NCBI RefSeq assembly: GCF_014842925.1
Contig: NZ_JACYXJ010000003.1
Span: 1 to 64,000, forward strand
Reading direction: 5' to 3'
Source: Roseibium polysiphoniae
GTDB lineage: Bacteria > Pseudomonadota > Alphaproteobacteria > Rhizobiales > Stappiaceae
DNA length: 64,000 bases
Within the stretch, counting starts at the first letter, position 1. Every line of letters begins with the position of its first letter. The notes under the pieces are model-generated. The model was not told the DNA's origin. It made no database searches and saw only the letters and a program-made list of their open reading frames with translations. Position numbers and translations under genes: made by a program. Of the stretch, positions 54,738 to 63,672 are shown in pieces.

Positions 54738-55547
54738 TCAGTCCGCCTTTTTCTGAATTTCCACCTGATGCGGGTAGGGGATCGAGACCCCGCCGGCGTC
54801 GAAGGCTTCCTTGACCTTTTTGGTCATGTCGAACTTCAGGTCCCAGTAGTCGGCGGCCGTGCACCACAGGCGTACGCCAAGATCGACGGAGCTGTCGCCG
54901 AGATTGGTCACCTTGACCCATGGCTTCGGGTCGGCATGAACGCGCTCGTCGGCCTCGGCCAGTTTCAAGATGATGCCCATCGCCTTGTCGATGTCATCGG
55001 AATAGTCGATGCCGAACGTGAAATCGACGCGGCGTGTCGGGTGGGTCGAGTAGTTCGAGATGATCGCACCCCAGGCCTTGCCGTTGGGCAGGATGATCTG
55101 GACGTTGTCCGGGGTCGACAGTTCGGTCACGAAGAGATTGATGTCCTTGACCGTTCCCGAGGTGCCGTCGATGTCGACATATTGACCCAGCTTGTAGGGG
55201 CGGAACAGGATCAGCATGACGCCAGCGGCCAGATTGCTCAATGTTCCCTGGAGGGCGAGGCCGATGGCCAGGGAGGCGGCACCCAGGATTGCGACAAGGC
55301 TGGTTGCCTGAATGCCGAACAGCTGAAGAACCGCGATGAGGGTGATCAGCAGGATCAGCCATTTGACGATTGAGGCAGCGAATGAACCGAGCGTGTCGTC
55401 GATACGCGGGCTTGCGTTGACCCGCTTGCGGATCATCGAGCTGACGAAACCGGAGACGATCCAGCCTATGATCAGGACGACAAGCGCCTTGGCGACGTTG
55501 ATGAGGAGAGGGGTGTAGACCCCGATCTGATCGATTGTGCTGTCCAT
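54738..55547 (-). CDS. MscS-type small-conductance mechanosensitive channel
   Basis: A 269-residue channel with three membrane helices in the first 100 residues; the pore helix is shown by AILGAASLAIGLALQGTLSN then LAAGVMLILFRPYKLGQYVD. The beta and C-terminal vestibule domains follow. The start is the ATG at 55547 with AAGGAAG before it, rather than a codon six residues earlier. It releases solutes on hypo-osmotic shock. Confidence 0.95.
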   Translation of the reverse strand: MDSTIDQIGVYTPLLINVAKALVVLIIGWIVSGFVSSMIRKRVNASPRIDDTLGSFAASIVKWLILLITLIAVLQLFGIQATSLVAILGAASLAIGLALQGTLSNLAAGVMLILFRPYKLGQYVDIDGTSGTVKDINLFVTELSTPDNVQIILPNGKAWGAIISNYSTHPTRRVDFTFGIDYSDDIDKAMGIILKLAEADERVHADPKPWVKVTNLGDSSVDLGVRLWCTAADYWDLKFDMTKKVKEAFDAGGVSIPYPHQVEIQKKAD

Positions 55548-55791
55548 GAGACTTCCTTCGTGCACTCAACGAGCCGATATTGACCTGTCGAAACCTAATT
55601 GTGTTGCCATCATTTCTTGAGCTGACGCAGAGAATAGTTCTGGCGGTGGTTATCGCAAGCAATAGAACCGCGCAAGCGGAGGCGGTTTCTCAGATCTTCT
55701 CATCCCCTGCGAAATTTATGTCTGTAGTTGAACTGATCCGCCGGCGGCATATCGAGCTGTGGCCGGCGGATCATTCGCTGGTCGTCTAAGT

Positions 55792-56820
55792 CTACTGATC
55801 GCCGGCCGGATCTATGATGCCCCGGCTGCATCCCATGCTGGTTGGTGCGGCGGCAAGCATCAACTCTCCCAGATCTGCGCTCGGGGAAATTTCGCCTTTC
55901 AGGCTGATCCAGAGCTCGTTGATCAGAACCCGGCCCTGGTCCGATGTGCATTTGATCAAGACACGCTCTCCCGTTCCAGCACCGAAGGCCTGATCGAAAG
56001 CCGCGCGGATGTCGCTGCCTTCAATCTGTTCGCCGACATTTGCCGCGAGCAAATCCGCAACGCCGGAGGCATTGACGAGATCGGTCAGAAGCAGCGTATC
56101 GTCATAGTATTCGTCTGCTCCGCCCGCGCCGAAGAAGCAGGTGCCGTGTTTGATCCACTCGTGATGGTGCAGATGGCTGGCAAAGCCCGGCATGGCGACC
56201 GCGAGATCCTCTGCGGTGTCGGCGTCAATCTCCGGCGCTGGCAGCAGATGCCAGGTGTCGGGGTTGTCGAGACGCTTCACGCTGGCGGGCACGCCGCAAT
56301 AGTCATTGCCCTTTGGCTGCGGCCATAGGCCATGGATCGAGAGCTGACGGGATGTGTGGGGCAAAAGACCGTTGTTCAGGTCCACGCACTCGGATTTGCC
56401 CGGGCGGATTTCGCAAAAGGCGGGCTGCCAGCTGAGCGTCAGCAGGTTGTCGAGAGATTCCTCGCCTGCCGGCGGTGTGAAAGGTCCGGTCGGGTCGGTC
56501 GGTTCAACGGTGATTGTGCCGGCGCGGATCACGTGGACACCGCAAGTGGTGCTGACCCAGCGGGCTTCGGTTACGGGAGCGTCGTCAATTCGGACCTGAA
56601 AGTAGTCGCCTCCGGCCTTGTTGATGCCGATCATTTCATAAGCCATGGATGGCGTGGTCTTCAGGTTTCCAGGATTGGTCTGCTTGTTCTTGGATTGATA
56701 GGCCTCGCAAGCCTTCTGCGCGATGAAGTAGCCCTCGAGCTTCTCAAAGGCATTGGCTCCCGTGGGCAAAGCCGCAAGCAGCGATGCCAGCACAGCCGTA
56801 AAGATGGACGTTGAGCGCAT
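55792..56820 (-). CDS. Secreted ribonuclease T2 family protein
   Basis: A 342-residue protein with a signal peptide (about 1-24, ending TGANA). Residues 25-120 form an additional N-terminal part with two cysteines or more. The RNase T2 domain follows, with CAS1 SIHGLWPQ (His163) and CAS2 HHHEWIKHGTC (His220, Glu221, Lys224, His225); all catalytic residues are present. It cleaves RNA without strong base preference through 2',3'-cyclic intermediates. Bacterial members are periplasmic or secreted (RNase I type). Confidence 0.93.
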   Translation of the reverse strand: MRSTSIFTAVLASLLAALPTGANAFEKLEGYFIAQKACEAYQSKNKQTNPGNLKTTPSMAYEMIGINKAGGDYFQVRIDDAPVTEARWVSTTCGVHVIRAGTITVEPTDPTGPFTPPAGEESLDNLLTLSWQPAFCEIRPGKSECVDLNNGLLPHTSRQLSIHGLWPQPKGNDYCGVPASVKRLDNPDTWHLLPAPEIDADTAEDLAVAMPGFASHLHHHEWIKHGTCFFGAGGADEYYDDTLLLTDLVNASGVADLLAANVGEQIEGSDIRAAFDQAFGAGTGERVLIKCTSDQGRVLINELWISLKGEISPSADLGELMLAAAPTSMGCSRGIIDPAGDQ

Positions 56821-56956
56821 TTGAAATCCTCCCCGATCTTGTCAAAACACCGAGGGAAAGGATGAAGCAAGCCCGTGTCGAACTTGTGACGCGCGTTCGC
56901 GCCCGTTGCGCCTTTGGGTTGTGCAGCGCGTTTCGCTGTGTCGTCGAAGAGCTTCG

Positions 56957-58144
56957 TCACTCTGCAAGTTCTGGAAGGCGCGCAAGCAGGGTGCCCAAAG
57001 CTGCATGAATGGCTGTTTCATCCAGAGGTTCTGTCTGGTTCCACGTGGCCGAGAAACACCACCGGGTCCCGTCCGCTTCGTCCAGAACATAGGTGTGATT
57101 GAGAACGCCGATCTCGCTTCCGCCCTTGAACGCGGCACTGTGCCAGTCGTCTTCCAGGGCAAAACCGGGATTGGCAGTCACGGCGGGAAGGTGGGCGATG
57201 CGATCGAGGGCCGCGCACAAATCTTCCGCGCTGGCATACCATTCGATGCCCGGCTGATAGGGACGCGAGACGGCGTCAACGGAAGGAAGCTCAGCCTTGC
57301 TAAGGCGTTCTAGCAACTCACGGCGCGTCTCTTCGCTTGCGCTTGAGAACTCGGCGGCAAGGATCGGATCGGCTTTCAACTGGAAGAACTGGCGTGTGGT
57401 CAGAAGCGCCTTGTTGTCGCCTGGCCGGTGCGAGGGCAGCTCCGCCAGGTGATCCATGATAAGATCTGTCGCGGTGTTGTCCGATTGTGAGATCATCAAA
57501 AGGGCGGCGGTCTCAACGGTAAGCCGGTGTCCGTCCGGCCAGTTCTGAAGCGTTCCGCTTGGGAGAGATTTGTGCCGCGGCTCCAGGATCAGGATGGTTT
57601 CCCATCCCGTCAGGCCGGCATTGATGGCGTCTTCCAGTTGCTGGAGGACAAAAATCTTGAAACCCGAACCGATCGCCAAGTCTGCCGTTGGCGAGGCTTG
57701 TGAGATCACCCTGCCGTTTCGAAGCAGCAAGTGGCCATGGTCATGACCAAAATCCGGCAGCCTGGCCAGCAGTTCCTTAGGGGAGGCGCGCACTTGGATC
57801 TGTTTGACGAGAAGACTTGTGATCGTGCCATCGTCGCCTCGGCCCAACGTAATCAGGACGTCGTGGGTTGCCGTGCGCAGGTTGAACTCACCAGCAGTTG
57901 CTCCAGGGACCACGGAGGTGGCCTCGCCATAATCTGCCTTGAACTGCCGTGAGAGCTCTTGAAGCTCTTCAAGCGGTACGGCCTTGAGAAACAGCGGGGA
58001 CAGGTCGTTGGCTGTGACGGCCTGTTCGTTCCAAAGGTTGCGGAGGAACGTGGCATCGGACATTGACGAAGTGGCTCCAACGGAAAGTGCCGACAGGGCG
58101 TATATCAGGAGGGTGACGGGCAGAACGAGACAGCGTTTCATCAT
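56957..58144 (-). CDS. Secreted class A beta-lactamase-like serine hydrolase
   Basis: A 395-residue protein with a signal peptide (MMKRCLVLPVTLLIYALSAL) and an N-terminal region of about 120 residues before the hydrolase domain. The active-site triad is SGFK (SxxK, near 160-163), SDN (near 221-223) and KGG in AAFKGGSEIGVLNHTYVL. The usual class A Glu166 region is not obvious, so it is more likely an esterase/peptidase-like relative than a true beta-lactamase. It follows pth by 24 bases. The start may be at the first or second Met. Confidence 0.85.
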   Translation of the reverse strand: MMKRCLVLPVTLLIYALSALSVGATSSMSDATFLRNLWNEQAVTANDLSPLFLKAVPLEELQELSRQFKADYGEATSVVPGATAGEFNLRTATHDVLITLGRGDDGTITSLLVKQIQVRASPKELLARLPDFGHDHGHLLLRNGRVISQASPTADLAIGSGFKIFVLQQLEDAINAGLTGWETILILEPRHKSLPSGTLQNWPDGHRLTVETAALLMISQSDNTATDLIMDHLAELPSHRPGDNKALLTTRQFFQLKADPILAAEFSSASEETRRELLERLSKAELPSVDAVSRPYQPGIEWYASAEDLCAALDRIAHLPAVTANPGFALEDDWHSAAFKGGSEIGVLNHTYVLDEADGTRWCFSATWNQTEPLDETAIHAALGTLLARLPELAE

Positions 58145-58168
58145 CTTCTGCTCAGCGCCTTTCAAAGG

Positions 58169-58933
58169 TCAGCTCTTGTCACCGCCACCAAGAAGCTTTT
58201 TCAGCATGTCGGCCATCGGGCCGGACTTTGGGATGTCGGGTGTCTTTGCCTTGCGGGCCTGACGAATGTGGCTCTGCGCCTTCGGCTTCGGACTGCTTTG
58301 CGGTATGCCGGGTTTGCGGGCCGGCGCTTTTTTGCCGGCATCGTCGGCGCGGCGGGCCTTTTCCGGCTCCAGGGCAAGGGTCAACTTGTTGGCGAACTGG
58401 CTGTCCTTGCCTTCTGCCAGCAACGCGCAGTGATCGGCGATCTCGCGCAGGAGCGGCTCAAGCCAGTCATTGTCGGCTTTCGAGAAGTCGCCGAGCACGT
58501 AGTTCGAGACGAGTTTCTTGTCGCCGGGGTGACCGATCCCGAGCCTGAGGCGACGATAGTCCTGGCCGATGTGGGCGGAAATGGATCGCAGACCATTGTG
58601 GCCGCCGTGACCGCCGCCGGTCTTCATGCGGAACTTTGCCGGAGGCAGATCCAGCTCGTCGTAGATCACCACAATGTCCTGCGGCTCGATCTTGAAGAAA
58701 CGGATGGCCTCTCCGACTGCGCGGCCGGATTCGTTCATATAGGTGGACGGCTTGAGCAGCAGGACCTTTTCCGAGCCGAGGCGTCCCTCGGAGGCCTGGC
58801 CCTGAAAGCGGGAGCGCCATGGGCTGAAAGACGAGTTCTGGCGATGGATTTCGTCCAGAGCCATGAAGCCGATGTTGTGCCGGTTGTGATTGTATTTCGC
58901 GCCCGGGTTTCCGAGGCCCACGATCAGCCGCAT
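58169..58933 (-). CDS. pth: Peptidyl-tRNA hydrolase
   Basis: Pth releases peptides from prematurely dropped peptidyl-tRNA. The 254-residue protein has [18 protein letters not shown] (His19 catalytic), [10 protein letters not shown] and [20 protein letters not shown] (Asp91). It carries a Lys/Ala/Pro-rich C-terminal extension of about 60 residues beyond the usual 190, common in alphaproteobacteria. It follows rplY on the same strand, the classical pair. Confidence 0.97.
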   Translation of the reverse strand: MRLIVGLGNPGAKYNHNRHNIGFMALDEIHRQNSSFSPWRSRFQGQASEGRLGSEKVLLLKPSTYMNESGRAVGEAIRFFKIEPQDIVVIYDELDLPPAKFRMKTGGGHGGHNGLRSISAHIGQDYRRLRLGIGHPGDKKLVSNYVLGDFSKADNDWLEPLLREIADHCALLAEGKDSQFANKLTLALEPEKARRADDAGKKAPARKPGIPQSSPKPKAQSHIRQARKAKTPDIPKSGPMADMLKKLLGGGDKS

Positions 58934-59069
58934 GGGAGTGTCCTAGCGTTGAATTTGGAGGCCAGTTGTTGCCGAGGTGGCGCTTGCCGTCAAGGGCCCT
59001 GGCGCGGGGCATCACGTCCGAGGCTAACACGTCTGGGCGCAACAGTTGAACGCCTGTTGCGGCGTGGTG

Positions 59070-59100
59070 CTCGAGGGGCGAATGGGGGGCGCCCCTCGAG
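59070..59100 (-). terminator. Strong hairpin after rplY
   Basis: CTCGAGGGGCG and CGCCCCTCGAG form an 11-bp perfect stem at 59070-59100, ten bases after the rplY stop. There is no T-run on the minus strand, so it may act as an attenuator or mRNA-stabilising element rather than a strong terminator. Confidence 0.5.
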
Positions 59101-59109
59101 ACCGGAAGA

Positions 59110-59724
59110 TTACTCTTCGGTTGCTTCTTCTTCGGACGATTCTTCTTCGTCCTGAGCACCGCCCGGTGCTGCGATCGTGGCAACCGTGAAGTCACGGTCG
59201 GTGATCGTCGGCTGTGCGCCCTTCGGCAGGGTCGTTGCCGAAATATGCAGTGCGTCGCCGAGATCCGCTTCGGCCAGATCGAAGACCAGGGATTCCGGGA
59301 TGGCGTTGGCAGGAACGATCATTTCCACAGTGTGGCGAACAACGTTCAGCATGCCGCCGCGCTTCAGGCCCGGACAGGTTTCTTCGTTGATGAAGACAAC
59401 CGGGATATCAACGGTCAGCGAGGTGTTTGCGGATACGCGCAGGAAATCGACATGCATCAGTTCGTCGCGAACCGGATGCAGCTGATAGTCCTTGGCAATA
59501 ACCTGATGCTTCTTGCCGTCAACTTCGACGGAACCGATGTGTGTCAGGAAGCCGCCCTTGTGCAGGGTCAGAGTGGTTTCCTTCACCGGAATGGTGATCG
59601 GCAGGGCAGGTTGTTTGTCACCGTAGATTACGGCAGGTAGAAGGCCTTCGCGACGCAGTGACCGTGCAGCCCCCTTGCCCACCCGGTCCCGTGCCGACGC
59701 CTTCAGCTCATAGCTGGCAGCCAT
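59110..59724 (-). CDS. rplY: 50S ribosomal protein L25 (Ctc form)
   Basis: A 204-residue long-form L25 that binds 5S rRNA. The N-terminal L25 domain ([32 protein letters not shown]) is followed by the TL5 beta domain ([20 protein letters not shown]). It ends in an acidic tail ([12 protein letters not shown]). Confidence 0.97.
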   Translation of the reverse strand: MAASYELKASARDRVGKGAARSLRREGLLPAVIYGDKQPALPITIPVKETTLTLHKGGFLTHIGSVEVDGKKHQVIAKDYQLHPVRDELMHVDFLRVSANTSLTVDIPVVFINEETCPGLKRGGMLNVVRHTVEMIVPANAIPESLVFDLAEADLGDALHISATTLPKGAQPTITDRDFTVATIAAPGGAQDEEESSEEEATEE

Positions 59725-59913
59725 GGCAAAACTCCTTCGGATGTATAGAAAAGGGCCGGCGTATCGTCCGCGAGGTGCTTCAAATCCGGGATCAGCCCAA
59801 ATGCGCCTCCTCCAGGGGTGAGGCGCGCCGTTGCTATAGTCGAAACCCGGGCAAGGTGCAAGCGAGTGCGCGGTCTCAGGCGATATTCATTTGTCGGGGA
59901 ACGGCTAAAACCC

Positions 59914-59942
59914 AAAAAAGCCGGCTTGATGGCCGGCTTTTC
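59914..59942 (-). terminator. Rho-independent terminator of prs
   Basis: On the minus strand AAAGCCGGCC-ATCAA-GCCGGCTTTTTTGG: a 9-10 bp stem followed by six T. It lies about 20 bases after the prs stop. The plus-strand copy also has a short T-run and could work in both directions. Confidence 0.85.
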
Positions 59943-59962
59943 GGGTCAAATTGCAGGCCAGT

Positions 59963-60895
59963 TTAGACAAACAGGCTTGAAACGGACTTTTCGAGTGCGG
60001 TGCGATTGATCGCTTCGCCAAGAAGCGGTGCAATCGAGATGGCGCGGATGTTCGATGCTGCGGTGATTGCCGCAGTGGGCTCGATGGAGTTGGTGATCAC
60101 CAGTTCCTTGAGCCGGGAAGATGAGACGCGCGCAACGGCGCCCCCGGACAAAACGCCGTGTGTTATGTAGGCGGTGACGGACTTGGCGCCCTGCGCCAGA
60201 AGAGCGTCGGCCGCATTGCAAAGCGTGCCGCCACTGTCGACGATGTCATCCACCAGGATGCAGTCGAAGCCATCGACATCACCGATGATGTTCATGACTT
60301 CGGATTCTCCAGGCTTGTCACGACGCTTGTCGACGATGGAGAGCGGCGCTTCGATGCGCTTGGCAAGCGCACGGGCACGGACCACGCCGCCGACATCGGG
60401 CGAGACAACCATGACATTGTCGGTCGCGTAGCGTTCCTTGATGTCGCGGGTCATCACCGGCGCGGCAAAAAGGTTGTCGGTGGGGATGTCGAAGAAGCCC
60501 TGGATCTGACCGGCGTGAAGATCAAGGGTCAGAATACGGTCGGCGCCAGCTTCGGTGATCAAATTGGCGACGAGCTTGGCTGAGATGGGCGTACGGCCCG
60601 ATGCCCGGCGATCCTGGCGGGCGTAGCCGAAGTAAGGTAGCACCGCCGTGATGCGGCGGGCCGAGGATCTGCGCAACGCATCAATGATGATGAGAAGTTC
60701 CATCAGATGGTCGTTGGCTGGGTAGCTGGTCGGCTGAACGATGAAGACGTCTTCACCGCGTACGTTTTCCTGGATCTCGACGAAGATTTCCTGATCTGCA
60801 AACCGGCGTACCAGGCATTTTGCCAAGGGGACGTCCAGATATTTCGAGATCTCTTCTGCGAGGGCGCGATTGGAATTGCCCGCGACGATTTTCAT
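59963..60895 (-). CDS. prs: Ribose-phosphate pyrophosphokinase
   Basis: Prs makes PRPP from ribose-5-phosphate and ATP. The 310-residue protein starts [20 protein letters not shown] and has [20 protein letters not shown] (about 97-116), [19 protein letters not shown] and the PRPP loop [14 protein letters not shown]. The start is at 60895; the 52 extra open codons upstream encode nothing like the family. Confidence 0.98.
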   Translation of the reverse strand: MKIVAGNSNRALAEEISKYLDVPLAKCLVRRFADQEIFVEIQENVRGEDVFIVQPTSYPANDHLMELLIIIDALRRSSARRITAVLPYFGYARQDRRASGRTPISAKLVANLITEAGADRILTLDLHAGQIQGFFDIPTDNLFAAPVMTRDIKERYATDNVMVVSPDVGGVVRARALAKRIEAPLSIVDKRRDKPGESEVMNIIGDVDGFDCILVDDIVDSGGTLCNAADALLAQGAKSVTAYITHGVLSGGAVARVSSSRLKELVITNSIEPTAAITAASNIRAISIAPLLGEAINRTALEKSVSSLFV

Positions 60896-61131
60896 TGGCC
60901 GCCAGTCCTTCTGGTGCGACACCGGTGCCGTCCTTGCAGTCCTGCAGCTGCTCAAACGTTCCGGAATAGGGTCCTGTATCGAATGGTGCCGACGATCTGC
61001 GCGCCCGGCAGCCCTTAGCAGGCGGCGGCGTTGTAACAATCGCTCGGGCATCCGACAACCGGACGTATATGCAGTTTTTGCCCTTTTTTGAATTTAATTA
61101 ACGGCCAAACGCTATTTCGCTGGCGAAGAGG

Positions 61132-61650
61132 TCACTGACGGTTGAGCCAAGCCACCATTTCTACCACTGAGCGGTTGGCAATCCGCTCCAGCGTGTCCGA
61201 ATTGACAGCCTCCCAGGGGTCTCCGCTGGTGCCGGAAATAGTTTCAGTGCCTGAGATTCTTTTCAGCCGGCGCCCGCCGTTGTCGACGATGTCAAAGACG
61301 TAAAAGACGGTGGCTGTCGAGGTCTGACCTGTCGCTGACAGGTATCCGTTCACCCGATAGGTGGCTGGCGCGCCGACACGGCGCACAAGAACGAGTCCCT
61401 GCTGGCTCGCCTCGGTTCCGATGGACTTCGACAGGTCGTCGGCGATGTTGCCCGGTGCGCCGGTGAAAGGCTCAAAGGCGAAGGTGGTCTTGCCTGCCTC
61501 GGTTGTGGGCGTGATTCCCGGTGCCTGCGCGATCGGGGCGGGGATCCCGACAGATCCTCTGGGCTCAGGAGTTGCCTGGCAGGCTGCAAGGCCAAGTGCA
61601 ACGACAGCGGCGAGGGACCATCGGCAGAAATTTACTATCGGCATATGCAT
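61132..61650 (-). CDS. Predicted lipoprotein of unknown function
   Basis: A 172-residue protein with a lipoprotein signal (LAAVVALGLAACQATPEP; LAAC lipobox with Cys about 24). The mature part is a compact domain (FAFEPFTGAPGNIADDLSKS, YRVNGYLSATGQTSTATVFY, FDIVDNGGRRLKRISGTETI), a plan often seen in outer-membrane-linked lipoproteins that bind other subunits. Start at 61650 or two codons later. No family name recognised. Confidence 0.85.
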   Translation of the reverse strand: MHMPIVNFCRWSLAAVVALGLAACQATPEPRGSVGIPAPIAQAPGITPTTEAGKTTFAFEPFTGAPGNIADDLSKSIGTEASQQGLVLVRRVGAPATYRVNGYLSATGQTSTATVFYVFDIVDNGGRRLKRISGTETISGTSGDPWEAVNSDTLERIANRSVVEMVAWLNRQ

Positions 61651-61741
61651 CGGCTCATGATTGGCATGCTTCGGGTTGTTTGAACGGACCATTCGTTTTG
61701 ACGATCAGAATCGACTGTTCAGGCAACTGTTTGGAAAAGGT

Positions 61742-62899
61742 TTAGCCCGACTTGACCGGAAGGTCGAGTGGCAGGCTGGAAAGGCTTTCCGGCTCGCCCT
61801 CAGTGGTCAGGTAGGTGCGCCCGAGCGTCATTGCCGTTTCGGTCACCGAATCCATCAGGATCATGTGCTGGAAGATGACCATGTTGGGCTCGATGATCGC
61901 GGGATTGTCCTTGAACGCCATGGGTGGATCCATCCAGCTCGGGGTGAATCTTGCGCCAAGGGAATAGCCGCAGGCGTTGAGGCGGTGGGCCATCATGTCG
62001 TGGCGGTCCATGGCAGAGGAATGGGCCTCAAAGAGATCGCCGAAGGTGCAGCCGGGCCGCAGCTTTTCCTCCACGGCCGCCAGTGCGTCGCGGGTGGCGG
62101 CATACATCTCTTCGTGGCGGCTGGTTGGTCTGCCGACGATGACCGTGCGCATGAGCGCAGCATGGTAGTGCCGATAGCTGCCCGCCCATTCGAGTGTGAT
62201 CTGATCGTCGGCGTCGAGTGTCCTGCGTCCGGACTTGTAACGGCACAAAAGGGCATCGCGGCCCGAGCCGATGACGAACTCGTTGCCGGGATAATCGCCG
62301 CCACCTTCGAAGATCGCGCCCTGCATGGCCGCAAGAATTCGGCCTTCATCTGCACCCGGGCGTATGTCCTCCATGGCGGCGTCAAAAGCGCGGTCGGCCA
62401 AAGCTGCCGCCTGGCGCACATAGGCAATCTCCTCGGCGCTCTTTACCGCTCGCAACATCGGAATGAGAGACGAGCTGTCCTTCAGATCGGCGAAGCTTGT
62501 GAGCTGCTCGTTCAGTTCGAGGCCAATGGCGCCGGTCATCCCCTGGGTGTCATACTCAACACCGATCCTGGCACCCAGCAGATCCATCTCGAACAGAAGT
62601 TCCTTCAGCTGGCTGACCGGGTTGGCCTCGCCCCTGTCCATCCAGATGCGAATGTCGGAAAGGTTCGACGTATGGCGGGCCTGACGCTGGTCGGCGGACC
62701 GGGTCAGAAGCAGCTTCCGGCCATCGGCGGTGACGACCAAACACTGAAAGAAGCAAAAGCCGAAGGTGTCGTAACCGGTCAGCCAGTACATGCTCTCTTG
62801 CGCAAACAGCAGCATGGCGTCGAGTTTTTCCTCTGCCATGCGCGCCGTTAGTCTGTTCATGCGCGCGGCATATTCGTCCGATGTGAAATGCAGGGCCAT
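61742..62899 (-). CDS. M24-family protein (DoeA/creatinase-like) without canonical metal ligands
   Basis: A 385-residue protein with the creatinase N-terminal domain (FTSDEYAARMNRLTARMAEE, YWLTGYDTFGFCFFQCLVV) and a pita-bread C-terminal domain. At the places of the metal Asp residues it reads LEWAGSYRHYHAALMRTVIV, at the GHGxG site GYSLGARFTPSW, and at the Glu sites VIFQHMILMDS. Ectoine hydrolase DoeA has this same ligand-less pattern as I remember it, so a C-N hydrolase of small compounds is more likely than a peptidase. No ectoine genes are near. The start is the ATG at 62899, two bases after the pgeF stop. Confidence 0.88.
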   Translation of the reverse strand: MALHFTSDEYAARMNRLTARMAEEKLDAMLLFAQESMYWLTGYDTFGFCFFQCLVVTADGRKLLLTRSADQRQARHTSNLSDIRIWMDRGEANPVSQLKELLFEMDLLGARIGVEYDTQGMTGAIGLELNEQLTSFADLKDSSSLIPMLRAVKSAEEIAYVRQAAALADRAFDAAMEDIRPGADEGRILAAMQGAIFEGGGDYPGNEFVIGSGRDALLCRYKSGRRTLDADDQITLEWAGSYRHYHAALMRTVIVGRPTSRHEEMYAATRDALAAVEEKLRPGCTFGDLFEAHSSAMDRHDMMAHRLNACGYSLGARFTPSWMDPPMAFKDNPAIIEPNMVIFQHMILMDSVTETAMTLGRTYLTTEGEPESLSSLPLDLPVKSG

Positions 62900-62901
62900 T
62901 T

Positions 62902-63669
62902 TCAGTTTCCCGTCAGAACGATTGCAGAGATCAGTCGGCCATAGTCCGGCTCGCCGCGATGGGTCGTGCGCCGGTAGGAATAGAACTTGTCTTCGTCCGC
63001 GTAGGTGCACAGGCCGAGATCTTGAACAGCGCCGACGCCGGCATCGCTCAGCCGGTCAATGATAAAGCCAGGCAAATCGAACATATGGTGGTCAGGCTTT
63101 TCGGACGGAATGAAATAGCGGGCGCTGGTTGCCTTCTCGGCGATAAACCTGTCGCGGAATTCCGGCCCGACTTCATAGGCCTTTTGGGAAATCGTCGGTC
63201 CGAGCACCGCGATGACGTTCGAGCGCGCGGAGCCGAGCTGCTCCATGGCCGCGAGGGTGTTTTCAAGAATGCCGCCGACGGCGCCCTTCCAACCTGAATG
63301 GGCCGCGCCGATGACACCTGCCTCCGTATCGGCAAAGAGCACCGGACCGCAATCTGCCGTCGCGATGCCGATGGCAAGGCCGTGCTGGGTCGTGACCAAT
63401 GCGTCGGCTTTCCGATCTGTGTCCGCCGCCCAGGGCCCTTCAACCTTTATGACGTTTGGGGAGTGTATTTGATGCGGTGTCACCAGCCGGTCCGCCTCGA
63501 CATCCAGTCTGGAAGCGACCCGCTTGCGATTTTCGAGCACCTTTTCGCGATCGTCGTCCGAGCCAAGACCGATGTTGAGGCTACCATAGATGCCGGAAGA
63601 CACGCCGCCGTTGCGGGTGAAAAACCCGTGCCGGATGCCTGCGCTGCTCAGATCGTCAGACTGGATCAC
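62902..63669 (-). CDS. pgeF: Purine nucleoside phosphorylase/peptidoglycan editing factor PgeF
   Basis: A 255-residue member of the multicopper-polyphenol-oxidase-like (YfiH/DUF152) family, active as a zinc purine nucleosidase/phosphorylase and linked to peptidoglycan editing. The zinc-site residues are within VTPHQIHSPN, ATADCGPVLFAD and GAAHSGWKGAVGGILENTLA; LCTYADEDKFYSYRRTTHRG ends the protein. It follows the MidA-type methyltransferase gene by a few bases, a common order in alphaproteobacteria. Confidence 0.94.
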   Translation of the reverse strand: MIQSDDLSSAGIRHGFFTRNGGVSSGIYGSLNIGLGSDDDREKVLENRKRVASRLDVEADRLVTPHQIHSPNVIKVEGPWAADTDRKADALVTTQHGLAIGIATADCGPVLFADTEAGVIGAAHSGWKGAVGGILENTLAAMEQLGSARSNVIAVLGPTISQKAYEVGPEFRDRFIAEKATSARYFIPSEKPDHHMFDLPGFIIDRLSDAGVGAVQDLGLCTYADEDKFYSYRRTTHRGEPDYGRLISAIVLTGN

Positions 63670-63672
63670 TGC

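Noticed and set aside
55580-55789. 69-codon plus-strand open frame between mscS-type and RNase T2 genes
   Set aside because: No ribosome site of note and no recognisable sequence; kept out for lack of support.
61661-62851. 396-codon plus-strand open frame opposite the M24 gene
   Set aside because: Antisense shadow; no recognisable domain and the minus-strand gene is well supported.
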